DNA of 64,000 nucleotides from an uncultured Pseudomonadales bacterium (GCA_949372635.1 CASIAB010000008.1:1-64000); one strand, 5' to 3'. Positions 10,737 through 19,391 are shown, counted from the stretch's first letter. The notes: generated by a model not told the origin, from the sequence alone. Translations and numbers: made by a program.

Positions 10737-11258
10737 CTAAACCAAAACCAGCTCATCAATTGCCGCTAAAGTCTGTAACGCCTTAGCTTCAAGCTCCACA
10801 TCACTAGCACTGCTTACAGGGTGATCGATAGTTGCGAAGGCATAGCCAGGCATGCCCAACACCTTCGCCATGAGTTCGGCGGCGCTAACGAAATTGCTTG
10901 TCATTACACCAATAGCGGGCGTACCCACCCGCTCGCTGCTAATCGCGTCATGCAAACTGCACGACGAGCAGCTGCCTCAGTCGCCTAAACCCGTAATGGC
11001 CAGATCCCAATTCCTAGCCTCATCGATGATTTCGTCTTCGGCGGGCGCGCTATAATTAGACTTAGTTCGCAGGACCACCTGAGCTACTTGGTAATGCTCC
11101 CGAAGTAGCCTATCGACATGAGCGAAGAAGCCAGCCGTTCCTTCCTTGCCATTGGAGATGAGTCCTACAGTCTTGCCCGCTAGGCTTGTCAGCCGTGGCG
11201 CTGGCTGCATAATTTCTACCACTGCTTCACTGGTAGGATTCAAGACGCGAATTGTCAT
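10737..11258 (-). CDS. UGSC-family selenoprotein with in-frame UGA (Sec)
   Basis: Two open frames (10980-11258 and 10737-10976) lie in the same reading frame, separated only by one TGA at 10977-10979. Reading that TGA as selenocysteine gives a 173-residue protein. Sec94 sits in the motif U-G-S-C-S-S-C-S after ITGLGD, which is the hallmark from which the UGSC (seleno)protein family is named. A SECIS-like hairpin starts four bases after the UGA. The ATG at 11258 has AAAGGAAG eight bases upstream, which decides against the GTG at 11285. The N-terminal part (LAGKTVGLISNGKEGTAGFF) resembles an alpha/beta domain. Sec and two nearby Cys suggest a redox function, but the reaction is not known. Ordinary gene callers would split it or call it a pseudogene. 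Confidence 0.85.
10935..10972 (-). promoter_or_regulatory. Bacterial SECIS-like hairpin
   Basis: Reading the minus strand, the UGA is followed by GGCA, then arm GCTGCT-CGTCGTGCA, loop GTT, and arm TGCATGACG-(bulge CGATT)-AGCAGC. The upper stem is 9 bp with one G-U pair and the lower stem is 6 bp. The apical loop starts 19 bases after the UGA and begins with G. Distance and loop both fit the known rules for SelB-binding bacterial SECIS elements. The element lies inside the coding region, as in bacteria it must. Confidence 0.8.
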
Positions 11259-11299
11259 ATCTTTACTTCCTTTAGGAATGACCACATGGCCACATTATC

Positions 11300-12403
11300 T
11301 TATTTGGCTTGCGACGGTGGCTCGCAATCTATACAGACGCCAATTGCCGCAGTAACAGCCTGACTCTTGGCGCCCAGCCAGGGGGGGATTATCGCCCCGA
11401 ATCCACCCGCAGGCCCGCCAGCCGCAACTAACAATAGATGGTCTGGACTGGGCAGCGCGCAATATTCAGTATCGCCCTTATCGCGTATTACAGAACCTTT
11501 GCCCACGGTTGACCACTCCGAGCGCCTGATGCGGGCTTTTTCGAACAGGTAATTGGCAATCTCTTTCCTACCCCAGCCAGCCGCGCGCATATGTTCTCGG
11601 TGCTGCGGGGCCATGATCACCACATAGTTACCCGACCAGATGGAATAATTGCGCATGTTGGCGCGCATCTCTGCAGCGTAGGTATCCAGTATTTCTTCGG
11701 GCTTGCTGGTCCACTCGTTCATAATCTGGCGGGGAGCGCATGCGGCAAGCACCGTGACTGCCGATGCATCCTTAGGTATGTCACGGGACTCGGCTAGGGA
11801 TAACCAATCGCTACCCTCTTCATCTTCCGCGATGCAATAACTTATCTTGCCAGGATGGCCAAGAGTAGACCGATCAATAGCGCCAGGACTCACCTGTAAT
11901 ATATTGATGAGAGCGAGTCGGATTGTTCTGCCAATGACTGAGGTCGCTCGGTCAGAACTACCCAGCACATTGAAATCGCTACGGGCGCCAATCTCCCTCC
12001 TGATGGAGCCATTCAAAATAACGAGAATAGCGCAGCCGCCCGTGCTAGCAGTCGTACCATGCAATAGAAACTCTTCTTTGAGCATTGCCATCCACGCGGA
12101 GACTACGACGGGGAAATGCGCAGGTAGACAGCCAGCCATAACCGCATTTATCGCCAGTTTCTCCGCAGTGATGGCTCGCTCGCGCACCGGCTCGATACCG
12201 ATGATCTCGTTAGCTGGCATGAGGACCCAGTCTAGGCAGGCCTGCACGGCTTCGGGGGTAGGCGGGACTATTGGAAAGCCGTCTGTCCAACCCCTGCTGT
12301 GGTAAAACTCTTGCACATCGCCGGCATCATCGAGGTCGAAGTATTGCGAATTGAAAGCATCAGGCATCACATTTAAAGCGGGCTTCACGGTCATGATCTC
12401 CAT
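11300..12403 (-). CDS. Conserved protein of unknown function, partner of the UGSC selenoprotein
   Basis: 367 residues, no signal peptide and no clear membrane span. A striking N-terminal motif GWTDGFPIVPPT is near residues 38-49. A Gly/Thr/Cys stretch (GTTASTGGCAILVILNGSIR) lies mid-chain and a Gly-rich C-terminus (LLLVAAGGPAGGFGAIIPPW) follows. I do not recognise an enzyme family. It lies 24 bases after the CoA transferase and 41 bases before the selenoprotein on the same strand, so the three probably form an operon and work together. The start could be residue 1 or Met4. Met4 has GGAG only three bases before it. Confidence 0.7.
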   Translation of the reverse strand: MEIMTVKPALNVMPDAFNSQYFDLDDAGDVQEFYHSRGWTDGFPIVPPTPEAVQACLDWVLMPANEIIGIEPVRERAITAEKLAINAVMAGCLPAHFPVVVSAWMAMLKEEFLLHGTTASTGGCAILVILNGSIRREIGARSDFNVLGSSDRATSVIGRTIRLALINILQVSPGAIDRSTLGHPGKISYCIAEDEEGSDWLSLAESRDIPKDASAVTVLAACAPRQIMNEWTSKPEEILDTYAAEMRANMRNYSIWSGNYVVIMAPQHREHMRAAGWGRKEIANYLFEKARIRRSEWSTVGKGSVIRDKGDTEYCALPSPDHLLLVAAGGPAGGFGAIIPPWLGAKSQAVTAAIGVCIDCEPPSQAK

Positions 12404-12427
12404 TATCTGGGGTTAGCAGTTCCTTTA

Positions 12428-13615
12428 TTAGGTGGCGCCTATCCGGCGAAAATTTTGAATAGCAGCGTCGTCATATCCCAGCTCCCGCAAGATATCGTCG
12501 GTGTCGGCACCTAGGCAAGGGCCGGGCTGATTGGGAATGGGGTCCGTCATTCGCACCGGGCTTTGCATATTTTTAAGGTCAGGTCGGTTCGGGTGCGCAG
12601 TGCTGACTACTCCCGCCCGGTCTAGTAAAAAGGGATTCTCCAGCGCATCGGCGAGACTATAGACCGGCGCACATGGCACATTACCGCCCAGTATAGACAT
12701 CCAATGCGCTGTTGGCTGCGCCGATAAATGAGCGTCGAGCATTTCAGTTAACAAGTCCCGATTTTCTCGCCGGGCTTGTCCTGTCTTGAACACTTCCCGT
12801 CCTGCCAATTCCTGTGCGCCAATGCGCTCACAAAATATATTCCAAAACCGATCCGATTGGGCCATGACAAACAGCCAGCCATCACCGGTTTTAAATAATT
12901 GGGAAGGTGTTACGGTAGGATGGGCCGAGCGCGGAGAGCGGGAAGTTTCGATGCCTTCATTCAGGTACCAGGCGCCGACGTAGTTTAATTGATGCGCCGC
13001 CACGTCGAACAAGGCGACGTCGATATCGCGGCCCTCACCGGTCTCGCGTGCTTTCATAATTGACGATACCAAGGCGAGCGAAGTGGTGAGCCCAGCCAAG
13101 TGATCGATGAGCGATAGACCCATGCGCGCGGGCGGTCCATCTGGCTCACCGGACATGAAGAGATAGCCAGTTTCGGCCTGCATTAAATAATCAAAGCCAG
13201 GCCAGTCCCGTCGCGGCCCGTCACGGCCGTACGCGGATATTAAACCACAGACAATTTTCGGATTGTGGCCCTTGAGTTGACCATAAGTAAGGCCCAGTTT
13301 TTCAGGTTGATCGCCGCGTAGGTTGCACAGCAAAGCGTCTGCCGTTGACACAAGCTTGCCGAAAATTTCTTTGCCCTGGGCAGACTTGAGATCCAAAGTC
13401 AGCGAACGTTTGTTGCGGTTAAATGCTTGGAAAGACAGGCTGTCTAAGTTACCTAAACCACCCCCAGGGCCCATCTGGCGGATCGGGTCGCCCTTCTGCG
13501 CTCGGTTTTCGATCTTAATGACTTCGGCGCCCAAATCAGCCAATTGCAAGGTACCGTAGGGGCCCGCTGCGTAATGTTCTACCGCGATGACACGGACACC
13601 CTCCAAAGGCAACAT
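12428..13615 (-). CDS. CoA transferase, CaiB/BaiF family (class III)
   Basis: 395 residues, a typical length. It opens with LPLEGVRVIAVEHYAAGPYG and LADLGAEVIKIE, followed by NRNKRSLTLDLKSAQG and GFDYLMQAETGY. The acidic segment GRDIDVALFDVAAHQLNYVG holds the Asp that forms the acyl-anhydride with CoA intermediates in the family. It should move CoA between two carboxylic acids, but the substrate is unknown. It is first of the putative three-gene minus-strand operon with the unknown 367-residue protein and the selenoprotein. Its ATG overlaps the stop of a 45-codon remnant frame (TGATG). Confidence 0.87.
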   Translation of the reverse strand: MLPLEGVRVIAVEHYAAGPYGTLQLADLGAEVIKIENRAQKGDPIRQMGPGGGLGNLDSLSFQAFNRNKRSLTLDLKSAQGKEIFGKLVSTADALLCNLRGDQPEKLGLTYGQLKGHNPKIVCGLISAYGRDGPRRDWPGFDYLMQAETGYLFMSGEPDGPPARMGLSLIDHLAGLTTSLALVSSIMKARETGEGRDIDVALFDVAAHQLNYVGAWYLNEGIETSRSPRSAHPTVTPSQLFKTGDGWLFVMAQSDRFWNIFCERIGAQELAGREVFKTGQARRENRDLLTEMLDAHLSAQPTAHWMSILGGNVPCAPVYSLADALENPFLLDRAGVVSTAHPNRPDLKNMQSPVRMTDPIPNQPGPCLGADTDDILRELGYDDAAIQNFRRIGAT

Positions 13616-13752
13616 CAGGCTGGGCTCTGCAAGACTATGGGCATCAAAAAAATGACCTGCTGCATTTCATTGGTACCATCGCCGGTAGTGCTCTTTAATG
13701 CCAGAACCTTAGTCGGCATCGATAATCGCCTGCTGGTGGAATTACTTTTCAT
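13615..13752 (-). pseudogene. Internal-deletion remnant of a serine-hydrolase gene
   Basis: The first bases after ATG (codons M-K-S-N-S-T-S-R) match the start of the serine hydrolase at 20722. The bases around 13695-13725 match the end and 3' flank of that gene (ATGCCGACTAAGG-TCTGGCAT). The middle of the gene, over 1.2 kb, is missing. What is left is an open frame of 45 codons whose TGA overlaps the ATG of the CoA transferase. It lies downstream of the small secreted protein gene, just as the intact paralogue lies downstream of a decayed copy of that small gene at 20786-20935. Confidence 0.6.
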
Positions 13753-13820
13753 TATCTAATGACTTTAGTTATTTTGATCTATTTGTTGTGTGTTGGCTAA
13801 TTTATCACTAGTCTCCAGCC

Positions 13821-14189
13821 TTACATTTTTTTCTTACCCGTAAAACTACCCATGGTTTGCCCTTGTACAATGACAGAGCCTTTAACGGTGCCGTCGTCTT
13901 CTAACTCTCCGCTATAAGTTATGTCTGCGCCTAGCGCATCACTCGTGAATGCAAATTCGAAATTTTTACCCTCATAGGTTCCAACAATTGGGCCATTTGC
14001 CAGTTGCCCAGAGTAGCTTCCTGACATTTCCCCTTCGGCTTCTTGAGCCATAGTAATCTCAGCATTTCCACTACCTGCGTCGCCTAATGAAACAGCAAAA
14101 GTCCAATTGCCACTTACATCAGCAGATGCAAGTTGTGCGGAAAGTGAAAAAGCGAAAAGCAATACTGCGTTGCGAATAATAATTCTCAT
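13821..14189 (-). CDS. Small secreted beta-rich protein
   Basis: 122 residues. The signal peptide ends near LASAD. The mature part of about 100 residues is rich in Gly and alternating strands (VSGNWTFAVSLGDAGSGNAE, GEMSGSYSGQLANGPIVGTY, GTVKGSVIVQGQTMGSFTGK), consistent with a small beta-barrel, but I do not recognise the family. A decayed copy of its C-terminal part lies at 20786-20935, in both cases near a serine hydrolase gene. It follows the serine hydrolase at 14412-15704 on the same strand after a 222-base gap. Confidence 0.65.
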   Translation of the reverse strand: MRIIIRNAVLLFAFSLSAQLASADVSGNWTFAVSLGDAGSGNAEITMAQEAEGEMSGSYSGQLANGPIVGTYEGKNFEFAFTSDALGADITYSGELEDDGTVKGSVIVQGQTMGSFTGKKKM

Positions 14190-14411
14190 TTTAAATCTCC
14201 TAAATAACTCAGATGGAACAAAAATTTAGCGCTCTTTAATGCAAGAGCCTCAGTTTTCTTCGGCTTGCCTATTGAATACAGCTTAGGTTGATAAGGGCTT
14301 ACCCAAATAGGCGATGGCCATGCCCGCTCTTGAGTGGTACTTGGTAGGTCAGAGCGGAGGGACACTGTGTAGCTGCCCCCTTTCATTCCCCTATTTAATC
14401 TTTCTCCTAGG

Positions 14412-15704
14412 CTAATCAATAATCGCTTGCTGTACCGCGTTCTCGAAATCTCTCTGCACCTGAGGAACTGGCTGCTGAATCATAATAACCGCAGTTAATT
14501 CTTCTGCCGGGTCGCTCCACGAACGTGTGCCCAGTGCACCACCCCAACCAAACGCACCTTGGGACCGTCTCTGCTTGGCAACAATCGGATTCTCGGAAGT
14601 GGCTACGGTATAGCCAAACCCTTGCCCGTCTACATTATTTGAAAAAAGATCCTTTGTCTGATTACTGGACATCATGCGCACAGTCCTTGGGCTTAATAGT
14701 CTGTTGCCAAAGAGTTCGCCACCGTTGACCAGCATCTGCTCGAAACGCAAGTAGTCCCCAGCCGTGCTCTTAAGTCCATAGGAGCCTGAATAATAGCTTG
14801 AATGGCTTGTATCGTAGAGCATCGCCACGAAAGGAGGCGCCGTGTCTGCACCGGTGATTTCGATAAGTCGGTCCTGGTATTCTTCGGGCACATTCCAAAA
14901 CGTGTCGTTCATGCCCAGAGGATCAAAGATGCGCTCCTTTACAAACTCGTCGAAGGGAATACCTGATTCGATTTCTATTATCCGTGCAATTACGTCCATT
15001 GCTGTGGCTGGGCTGTACTGCCAGCGAGACCCTGGTTGAAAATCCAGAATCGCATTGCCGTATTCAGGCACATTTTTGGCAAGTGATTCACGATTGTCCA
15101 GCCCTCTTATCGAATCTGTGGAGAGTGCACTACCCAAGCCACTGGAAGCGAGCCCGGATGTGTGGGTCAGTATATCGTGCACCGTTATTTCACGAGCCGC
15201 TGGCACGAGCCGGTGGTCAGGCACGTTGAGGAGTGGATTTATTCGTATAGGGCTAATATCTTCATCTACAGGATCAGCCAATACCGCCACTTCCATTTCA
15301 GCAAACTCTGGAAACCACTTGCTGATGGGGTCGGTGGGACGAATCAATCCTTCCTCGACCAACATCATCGCAGCTACTCCTAGCACGGGTTTGGTGGAGC
15401 TCATCATTATAAAAAGGCTGTCGTCCTGCATCGGTCTATTGTTCTGAACACTCATCAGCCCGTGTGTCTCTAAGTGCACCAGCTTGCCGCGGCGGGCAAC
15501 AGCCGTAACAGCACCTTGAATAGTGCCTGCTTCGATGTGCCGCTGCATAGCGGAATTGATCCTCTCCAGCCGTTCGCTCGACATACCGACTTCCTCAGCA
15601 CTGCCTGCCCAAGGAATATCTTGTGCAAATGAAACTCCGGCACATAGACATAGGAGGAGCGGGAGTAAAAAGCGGGCCAGAATGCTTGTATTGTTAGGGT
15701 TCAT
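14412..15704 (-). CDS. Secreted serine hydrolase, beta-lactamase/EstB family
   Basis: 430 residues with a signal peptide ending at GVSFAQ. The nucleophile motif SxxK is Ser102-Ser-Thr-Lys105 (MMSSTKPVLG). The Tyr motif is W-Q-Y-S-P-A-T. The third motif region is FGWGGALGTRSWSDP, where Gly-rich sequence replaces KTG as is usual in EstB-type esterases. The family includes class C beta-lactamases, DD-peptidases and esterases, and an esterase is the likeliest role. The copy at 19421-20722 is clearly paralogous along its whole length, with the nucleophile also at residue 102. Confidence 0.88.
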   Translation of the reverse strand: MNPNNTSILARFLLPLLLCLCAGVSFAQDIPWAGSAEEVGMSSERLERINSAMQRHIEAGTIQGAVTAVARRGKLVHLETHGLMSVQNNRPMQDDSLFIMMSSTKPVLGVAAMMLVEEGLIRPTDPISKWFPEFAEMEVAVLADPVDEDISPIRINPLLNVPDHRLVPAAREITVHDILTHTSGLASSGLGSALSTDSIRGLDNRESLAKNVPEYGNAILDFQPGSRWQYSPATAMDVIARIIEIESGIPFDEFVKERIFDPLGMNDTFWNVPEEYQDRLIEITGADTAPPFVAMLYDTSHSSYYSGSYGLKSTAGDYLRFEQMLVNGGELFGNRLLSPRTVRMMSSNQTKDLFSNNVDGQGFGYTVATSENPIVAKQRRSQGAFGWGGALGTRSWSDPAEELTAVIMIQQPVPQVQRDFENAVQQAIID

Positions 15705-15810
15705 TTTTGAAGACCTTAGTTAGTGAGAAGAGATTTTTTCTATCTTAATAATATTCGGATATAGCGTAAAACCGGAACTGTCCCTTACTCTGTGCTCGTT
15801 TATTCCGCGC

Positions 15811-17379
15811 TTAGTCCAAGGTAAGTTCGATAGGTTCTGGCATCAGTCGAGCAATCTGGCTGCCTTCGATATGCTCAAGCAGAAGAAATATCTCGCCATC
15901 TACGCCCGGCTCTATGTCCCGCACTCTGGCGAAGTCATCCAACAAGATTTCCTGCTCAATCTCTCTTCTTCCATCAATACTGATACGGAAGAGTTCTCGC
16001 GATTTTAAGGTGCCCATCAATACGTCGTTCTTCCATTCAGGGAAGGCATCACCTTGATAGAAAATAAAACTGGACACCGCAGGTGACGGTGTAAAATCTA
16101 CGATGGGCATTTCAATATCTTCGACACGAAATAATTCTAATTCATCTCTACCATAGTTCACTTCGCTGCCAGAGTAGTTGATGCCGAGACTATATAACGG
16201 CCAACCATAATTGTTACCAGGCTCAATGATGTTGAGTTCATCTCCCCCTCTTGGGCCCATTTCTGTGCTCCACAATTCATCAGTGAGCGGGTTAACTTCC
16301 AAGCCCTGAGGACTACGATGCCCCCTGCTCCAAATACTATCCAGAGCGCTGGCATCGCCAACGTAAGGATTGTCTTCGGGAATGCTCCCATCGAGATTAA
16401 CACGATGTATTTTCCCCCAAGGCAACCCCAGGTCTTGCACGCCCGACATAGTGTTGGGACTCCTGGCGCCTATTGAAAAGAAGAGATGTCCCTCTGCGTC
16501 GATGGCAACTCTGCCGCCAGCACCGATGTCAGAGCCGATTTGATAACTTGCGACGTCGAATTCGATGATAGTTTCCTGGTCAATCCACTGATCGCCTTCT
16601 ATACGCCCTCTAACAACTTTGTTCATGCTCGCAGCACGGTTAAATTGGCGGCTCATGGTATTACAATCTTCGCAGCGGTCTGAAAAGTGCAAATATATCC
16701 AACTGTTGTCAGCGTAGTCAGGGTGCAGTATTACTTCCAGCATCCAGCCAACACCAGCACGGGGATTTTCCTCATTGTGATAGGCCTTTGGCGTGCCCTG
16801 AATCATTGTGGACTGTTGGCCATCGGCAGAGATCAAGCGCAGCCCTCGTGTTTTCTCGGTAACGAGAAACTGTCGGTCTGGCAGAATCGCCATTGAGAAA
16901 GTAAGCTGATCAAGCCCTTCGACCACCGGCTCCACCGTAAATGCATGTTTGTTGCTGGCGACAACACCTTCAGGGAACTGCATTGGAGTACGGACATTGA
17001 ACTCACCGTATGGCATCGAGTCTCTTTGCTCGACGATGAATACTGCCAGTGTTCTTATCTGAGTTGTGCTGAGAGTCTCCGACCAAGCAGGCATTCCTGC
17101 ATCGGGAAAACCCTCTGCGATACTGACAGCCACTTCTTCAAGTGACTGGCCGTGGAGAAGATCGCTACCCACAAGCGGCACACCAATCGCTTCTCCTTGT
17201 AGTTCATTGCCATGGCAGACCGCACACTGTTGCTCATAGAGGGCCTCGAAAGTCAGGCCAGAATTTTCGGCGGCGTAAAGCTTGCCCGTGCCAACCGAAA
17301 TTAAAGACACGATGAGCGGAACAAAAAGAGAAATGAAGAGCTTTCTAGATTCAGTAGAGTCTTGTAAAACACAATGCAT
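15811..17379 (-). CDS. Cytochrome c-PQQ-type sugar dehydrogenase fusion
   Basis: 522 residues. An N-terminal signal/anchor (residues 11-33) is followed by a class I cytochrome c domain with the haem motif C52-A-V-C55-H56 and a likely Met ligand in GMPAWSETL. From about residue 130 a soluble aldose-sugar-dehydrogenase-like beta-propeller follows (FSMAILPDRQFLVTEKTRGL, WMLEVILHPDYADNSW, WSTEMGPRGGDELN, NYGWPLYSLG). Known relatives use PQQ to oxidise aldoses in the periplasm. The fused cytochrome would pass electrons directly to the respiratory chain. The next gene downstream on this strand is the secreted serine hydrolase. Confidence 0.87.
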   Translation of the reverse strand: MHCVLQDSTESRKLFISLFVPLIVSLISVGTGKLYAAENSGLTFEALYEQQCAVCHGNELQGEAIGVPLVGSDLLHGQSLEEVAVSIAEGFPDAGMPAWSETLSTTQIRTLAVFIVEQRDSMPYGEFNVRTPMQFPEGVVASNKHAFTVEPVVEGLDQLTFSMAILPDRQFLVTEKTRGLRLISADGQQSTMIQGTPKAYHNEENPRAGVGWMLEVILHPDYADNSWIYLHFSDRCEDCNTMSRQFNRAASMNKVVRGRIEGDQWIDQETIIEFDVASYQIGSDIGAGGRVAIDAEGHLFFSIGARSPNTMSGVQDLGLPWGKIHRVNLDGSIPEDNPYVGDASALDSIWSRGHRSPQGLEVNPLTDELWSTEMGPRGGDELNIIEPGNNYGWPLYSLGINYSGSEVNYGRDELELFRVEDIEMPIVDFTPSPAVSSFIFYQGDAFPEWKNDVLMGTLKSRELFRISIDGRREIEQEILLDDFARVRDIEPGVDGEIFLLLEHIEGSQIARLMPEPIELTLD

Positions 17380-17430
17380 TAGGGATTCCTAAAAGTGATC
17401 TGATGTAATTAACTAGCAGAGAATACTTAC

Positions 17431-18417
17431 TTATTGAGCAAGGGCATCTATTTCGGCTCTTCTCGCACCTGCTAGTATTCCAGGTAAAGAGTAATTCCCT
17501 TCGTGGCAGGCATATTCGAACAACGCCGTCTCTTTATAGAAAGAAAACTCTCCACCCCAGGTCTGGGTGTAGATAGCTGGATCTTCCACTGTAAATTCAT
17601 AGAAAATTTCATCGTCTGACCAGCGAGTCATTCGCTCGGTAACCTTTCCTGTGGGTGAGATGTAGGAGCCTTGTAGTGGATAGGTATTAATGGTTTCAAT
17701 AACCAGCGTATTGCCCTCGTATCTGGCTATGGAATCACCGAACCAAGGCTGAAGATCTTCATTACTGTGTTCGTCAGCAAGTGGAATGATGCGCACCTCA
17801 TGGCCCATTTCCGACATGAGCAGGACATGATCGTTAGTTTGTACGAATTGGTAATTATTGTTGTAGATGCCGTTTTGCATTACCGGACCTATTATGCCGC
17901 CGAAGGCAATGCAACGTTCGGAAATAGGTCTGGTTTCAGGACCATCGAAGCTACCGATTGTTGGTAAGTGGGATGCTCTGCGAAGTGCTCGACCGCCTTC
18001 TTTGTAGGGAATCCGGCCATTGGCAGGTTCGGTGACCCAGGAGCTGCGAAACTCACCTTTAACCAATCCCATGGTAAATCCAGTATCGACCCAAAATGCG
18101 TTATGCCCGCGCGACCCGAATGCTGCCGCACCCTCCTCAGCTTCGGTTATTGCGTTGTTCTGTTGCTGCCTGTCTAGACTCATCCAGAAAGAACCCTGAG
18201 CCATTTCATAGGCTACCTCGTCACTTAGTACGAGTCCGTCAATCCCAGGCCTTCTTTCCATGCGGGTAATGGAGCGATTTGTCCAAATACCCTGAAAATC
18301 CGGCGCGCCGAACTCTGTTAGTTGGGGCACGTAACCGGGGGCTTGAGAGTACGCTAATGGCGCTATGGCCAACAGTGTGAGTACAACGCTCGTGTGTAGA
18401 TTCTTAAAATTAGGCAT
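17431..18417 (-). CDS. Conserved secreted protein of unknown function
   Basis: 328 residues with a signal peptide ending near AYSQAPGY. Motifs visible are PDFQGIWTNRSITRMERRP, RPISERCIAFGG, NNNYQFVQTNDHVLLMSEMG, YEGNTLVIETINT and a C-terminal FEYACHEGNYSLPGIL. I recall similar proteins of this length as a common but uncharacterised exported family of marine bacteria. The conserved Cys in ERC and ACHEGNY could form a disulfide. It ends 51 bases before the cytochrome-sugar dehydrogenase and may share its operon. It starts next to a large palindrome and a divergent TetR gene. Confidence 0.75.
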   Translation of the reverse strand: MPNFKNLHTSVVLTLLAIAPLAYSQAPGYVPQLTEFGAPDFQGIWTNRSITRMERRPGIDGLVLSDEVAYEMAQGSFWMSLDRQQQNNAITEAEEGAAAFGSRGHNAFWVDTGFTMGLVKGEFRSSWVTEPANGRIPYKEGGRALRRASHLPTIGSFDGPETRPISERCIAFGGIIGPVMQNGIYNNNYQFVQTNDHVLLMSEMGHEVRIIPLADEHSNEDLQPWFGDSIARYEGNTLVIETINTYPLQGSYISPTGKVTERMTRWSDDEIFYEFTVEDPAIYTQTWGGEFSFYKETALFEYACHEGNYSLPGILAGARRAEIDALAQ

Positions 18418-18492
18418 AAATAAATAGTTCCAGTTTTATTGAGCGCATGAATCCTAGTCGCAACTGCTTCATGCAGAGAGCTAGGTAAGCAA

Positions 18493-18527
18493 TTCTCAAA
18501 TAATGAGCTAGCCTCATTATTTGAGAA
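18493..18527. promoter_or_regulatory. Perfect 15-bp inverted repeat, putative TetR operator
   Basis: TTCTCAAATAATGAG, five bases CTAGC, then CTCATTATTTGAGAA. The arms match at every position. It lies between the divergent secreted-protein gene (17431-18417) and the TetR gene (18654), the usual place for a TetR-family operator. No T-run follows on either side, so a terminator is less likely. Confidence 0.6.
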
Positions 18528-18653
18528 CTATAGAGCGGAAAGGTCCTTTGTAAGAAATCAGGATACTTAGTTTTAAAGCAATATACAAAACAATTTATGC
18601 GCCCTAACTGGATTAGACATCCATCTGGCGATAATTGAGCCGGATTCATTTCT

Positions 18654-19391
18654 GTGGCATATTGGCGGCTATCTATAGACTCAAACACTGGAGTGCACCC
18701 TTCTTTGAGCATCGCTACTGTCACAAAAATACAACGGCCTTCGAAAGAGCAGCGGATCGACACTATTGTGGAGTCGGCACGGAAAGTGTTCATTTCCTCT
18801 GGTTTCGAAAAGGGATCCATCGAAATTATTGCGAGGGATGCGTGCATAGCGGAAGGGACGATTTATCGCTACTTCGACAGCAAGCGCAGCCTACTCGATG
18901 AAGTTTTGCGCCGTCACTACTCTGTACTGTTTGACGACATCCTACATACATTGCCGAGCATTGAAGGACCCGGCAACCGGCTACGCTATTTGATTCGTCG
19001 AACTCTTCTCACGATTTCTGAAGATCGCGATATGTGTGGACTACGCACACTTTACGCGCGCCAAGCAAATGACGAACGCCCATCACTCGCACGAGATCAA
19101 AACCTCAGAATGGCGGTTTTGATGGCGAATGAAATCAAGGCGGGTATGAAGGACGGCTCATTTCACTTAGACACTTCACCAAGCATTGTATGCTACATGA
19201 TTGGTGGTGCAATCGAGTTGACCGAGTACTCCTATATGAATACTGGAAAGACTATTGATATAGACAAAGTAACAGAATCTATTTGGCGAACGATCCACAG
19301 CGGCATTAAATCAAGCGATGCAACTGCAGAATCACTTACCAGTTTAGTCGAGCGGTTTGAGCATGTCGCTGATCGATTGGACTCCGTGTGA
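18654..19391 (+). CDS. TetR-family transcriptional regulator
   Basis: Up to 245 residues from a GTG. The helix-turn-helix domain begins near residue 32 (EQRIDTIVESARKVFISSGF) and includes the recognition region IARDACIAEGTIYRYFDSK. About 30 residues before it are unusually long for the family, so a later non-ATG start is possible. The C-terminal part is helical ligand-binding sequence without recognisable specificity. It is divergent from the secreted-protein gene across a perfect palindrome and likely controls that gene and itself. It converges with the serine hydrolase at 19421, 29 bases away. Confidence 0.85.
   Translation: MAYWRLSIDSNTGVHPSLSIATVTKIQRPSKEQRIDTIVESARKVFISSGFEKGSIEIIARDACIAEGTIYRYFDSKRSLLDEVLRRHYSVLFDDILHTLPSIEGPGNRLRYLIRRTLLTISEDRDMCGLRTLYARQANDERPSLARDQNLRMAVLMANEIKAGMKDGSFHLDTSPSIVCYMIGGAIELTEYSYMNTGKTIDIDKVTESIWRTIHSGIKSSDATAESLTSLVERFEHVADRLDSV

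Noticed and set aside
14186..14419. 77-codon open frame between the small secreted protein and the serine hydrolase (minus)
   Set aside because: No SD, no family resemblance, and it overlaps both neighbours; part of it is duplicated 3' flank of the hydrolase.
18410..18847. 145-codon minus-strand frame over the palindrome and start of the TetR gene
   Set aside because: Overlaps the TetR helix-turn-helix coding region and the palindrome; no family resemblance.
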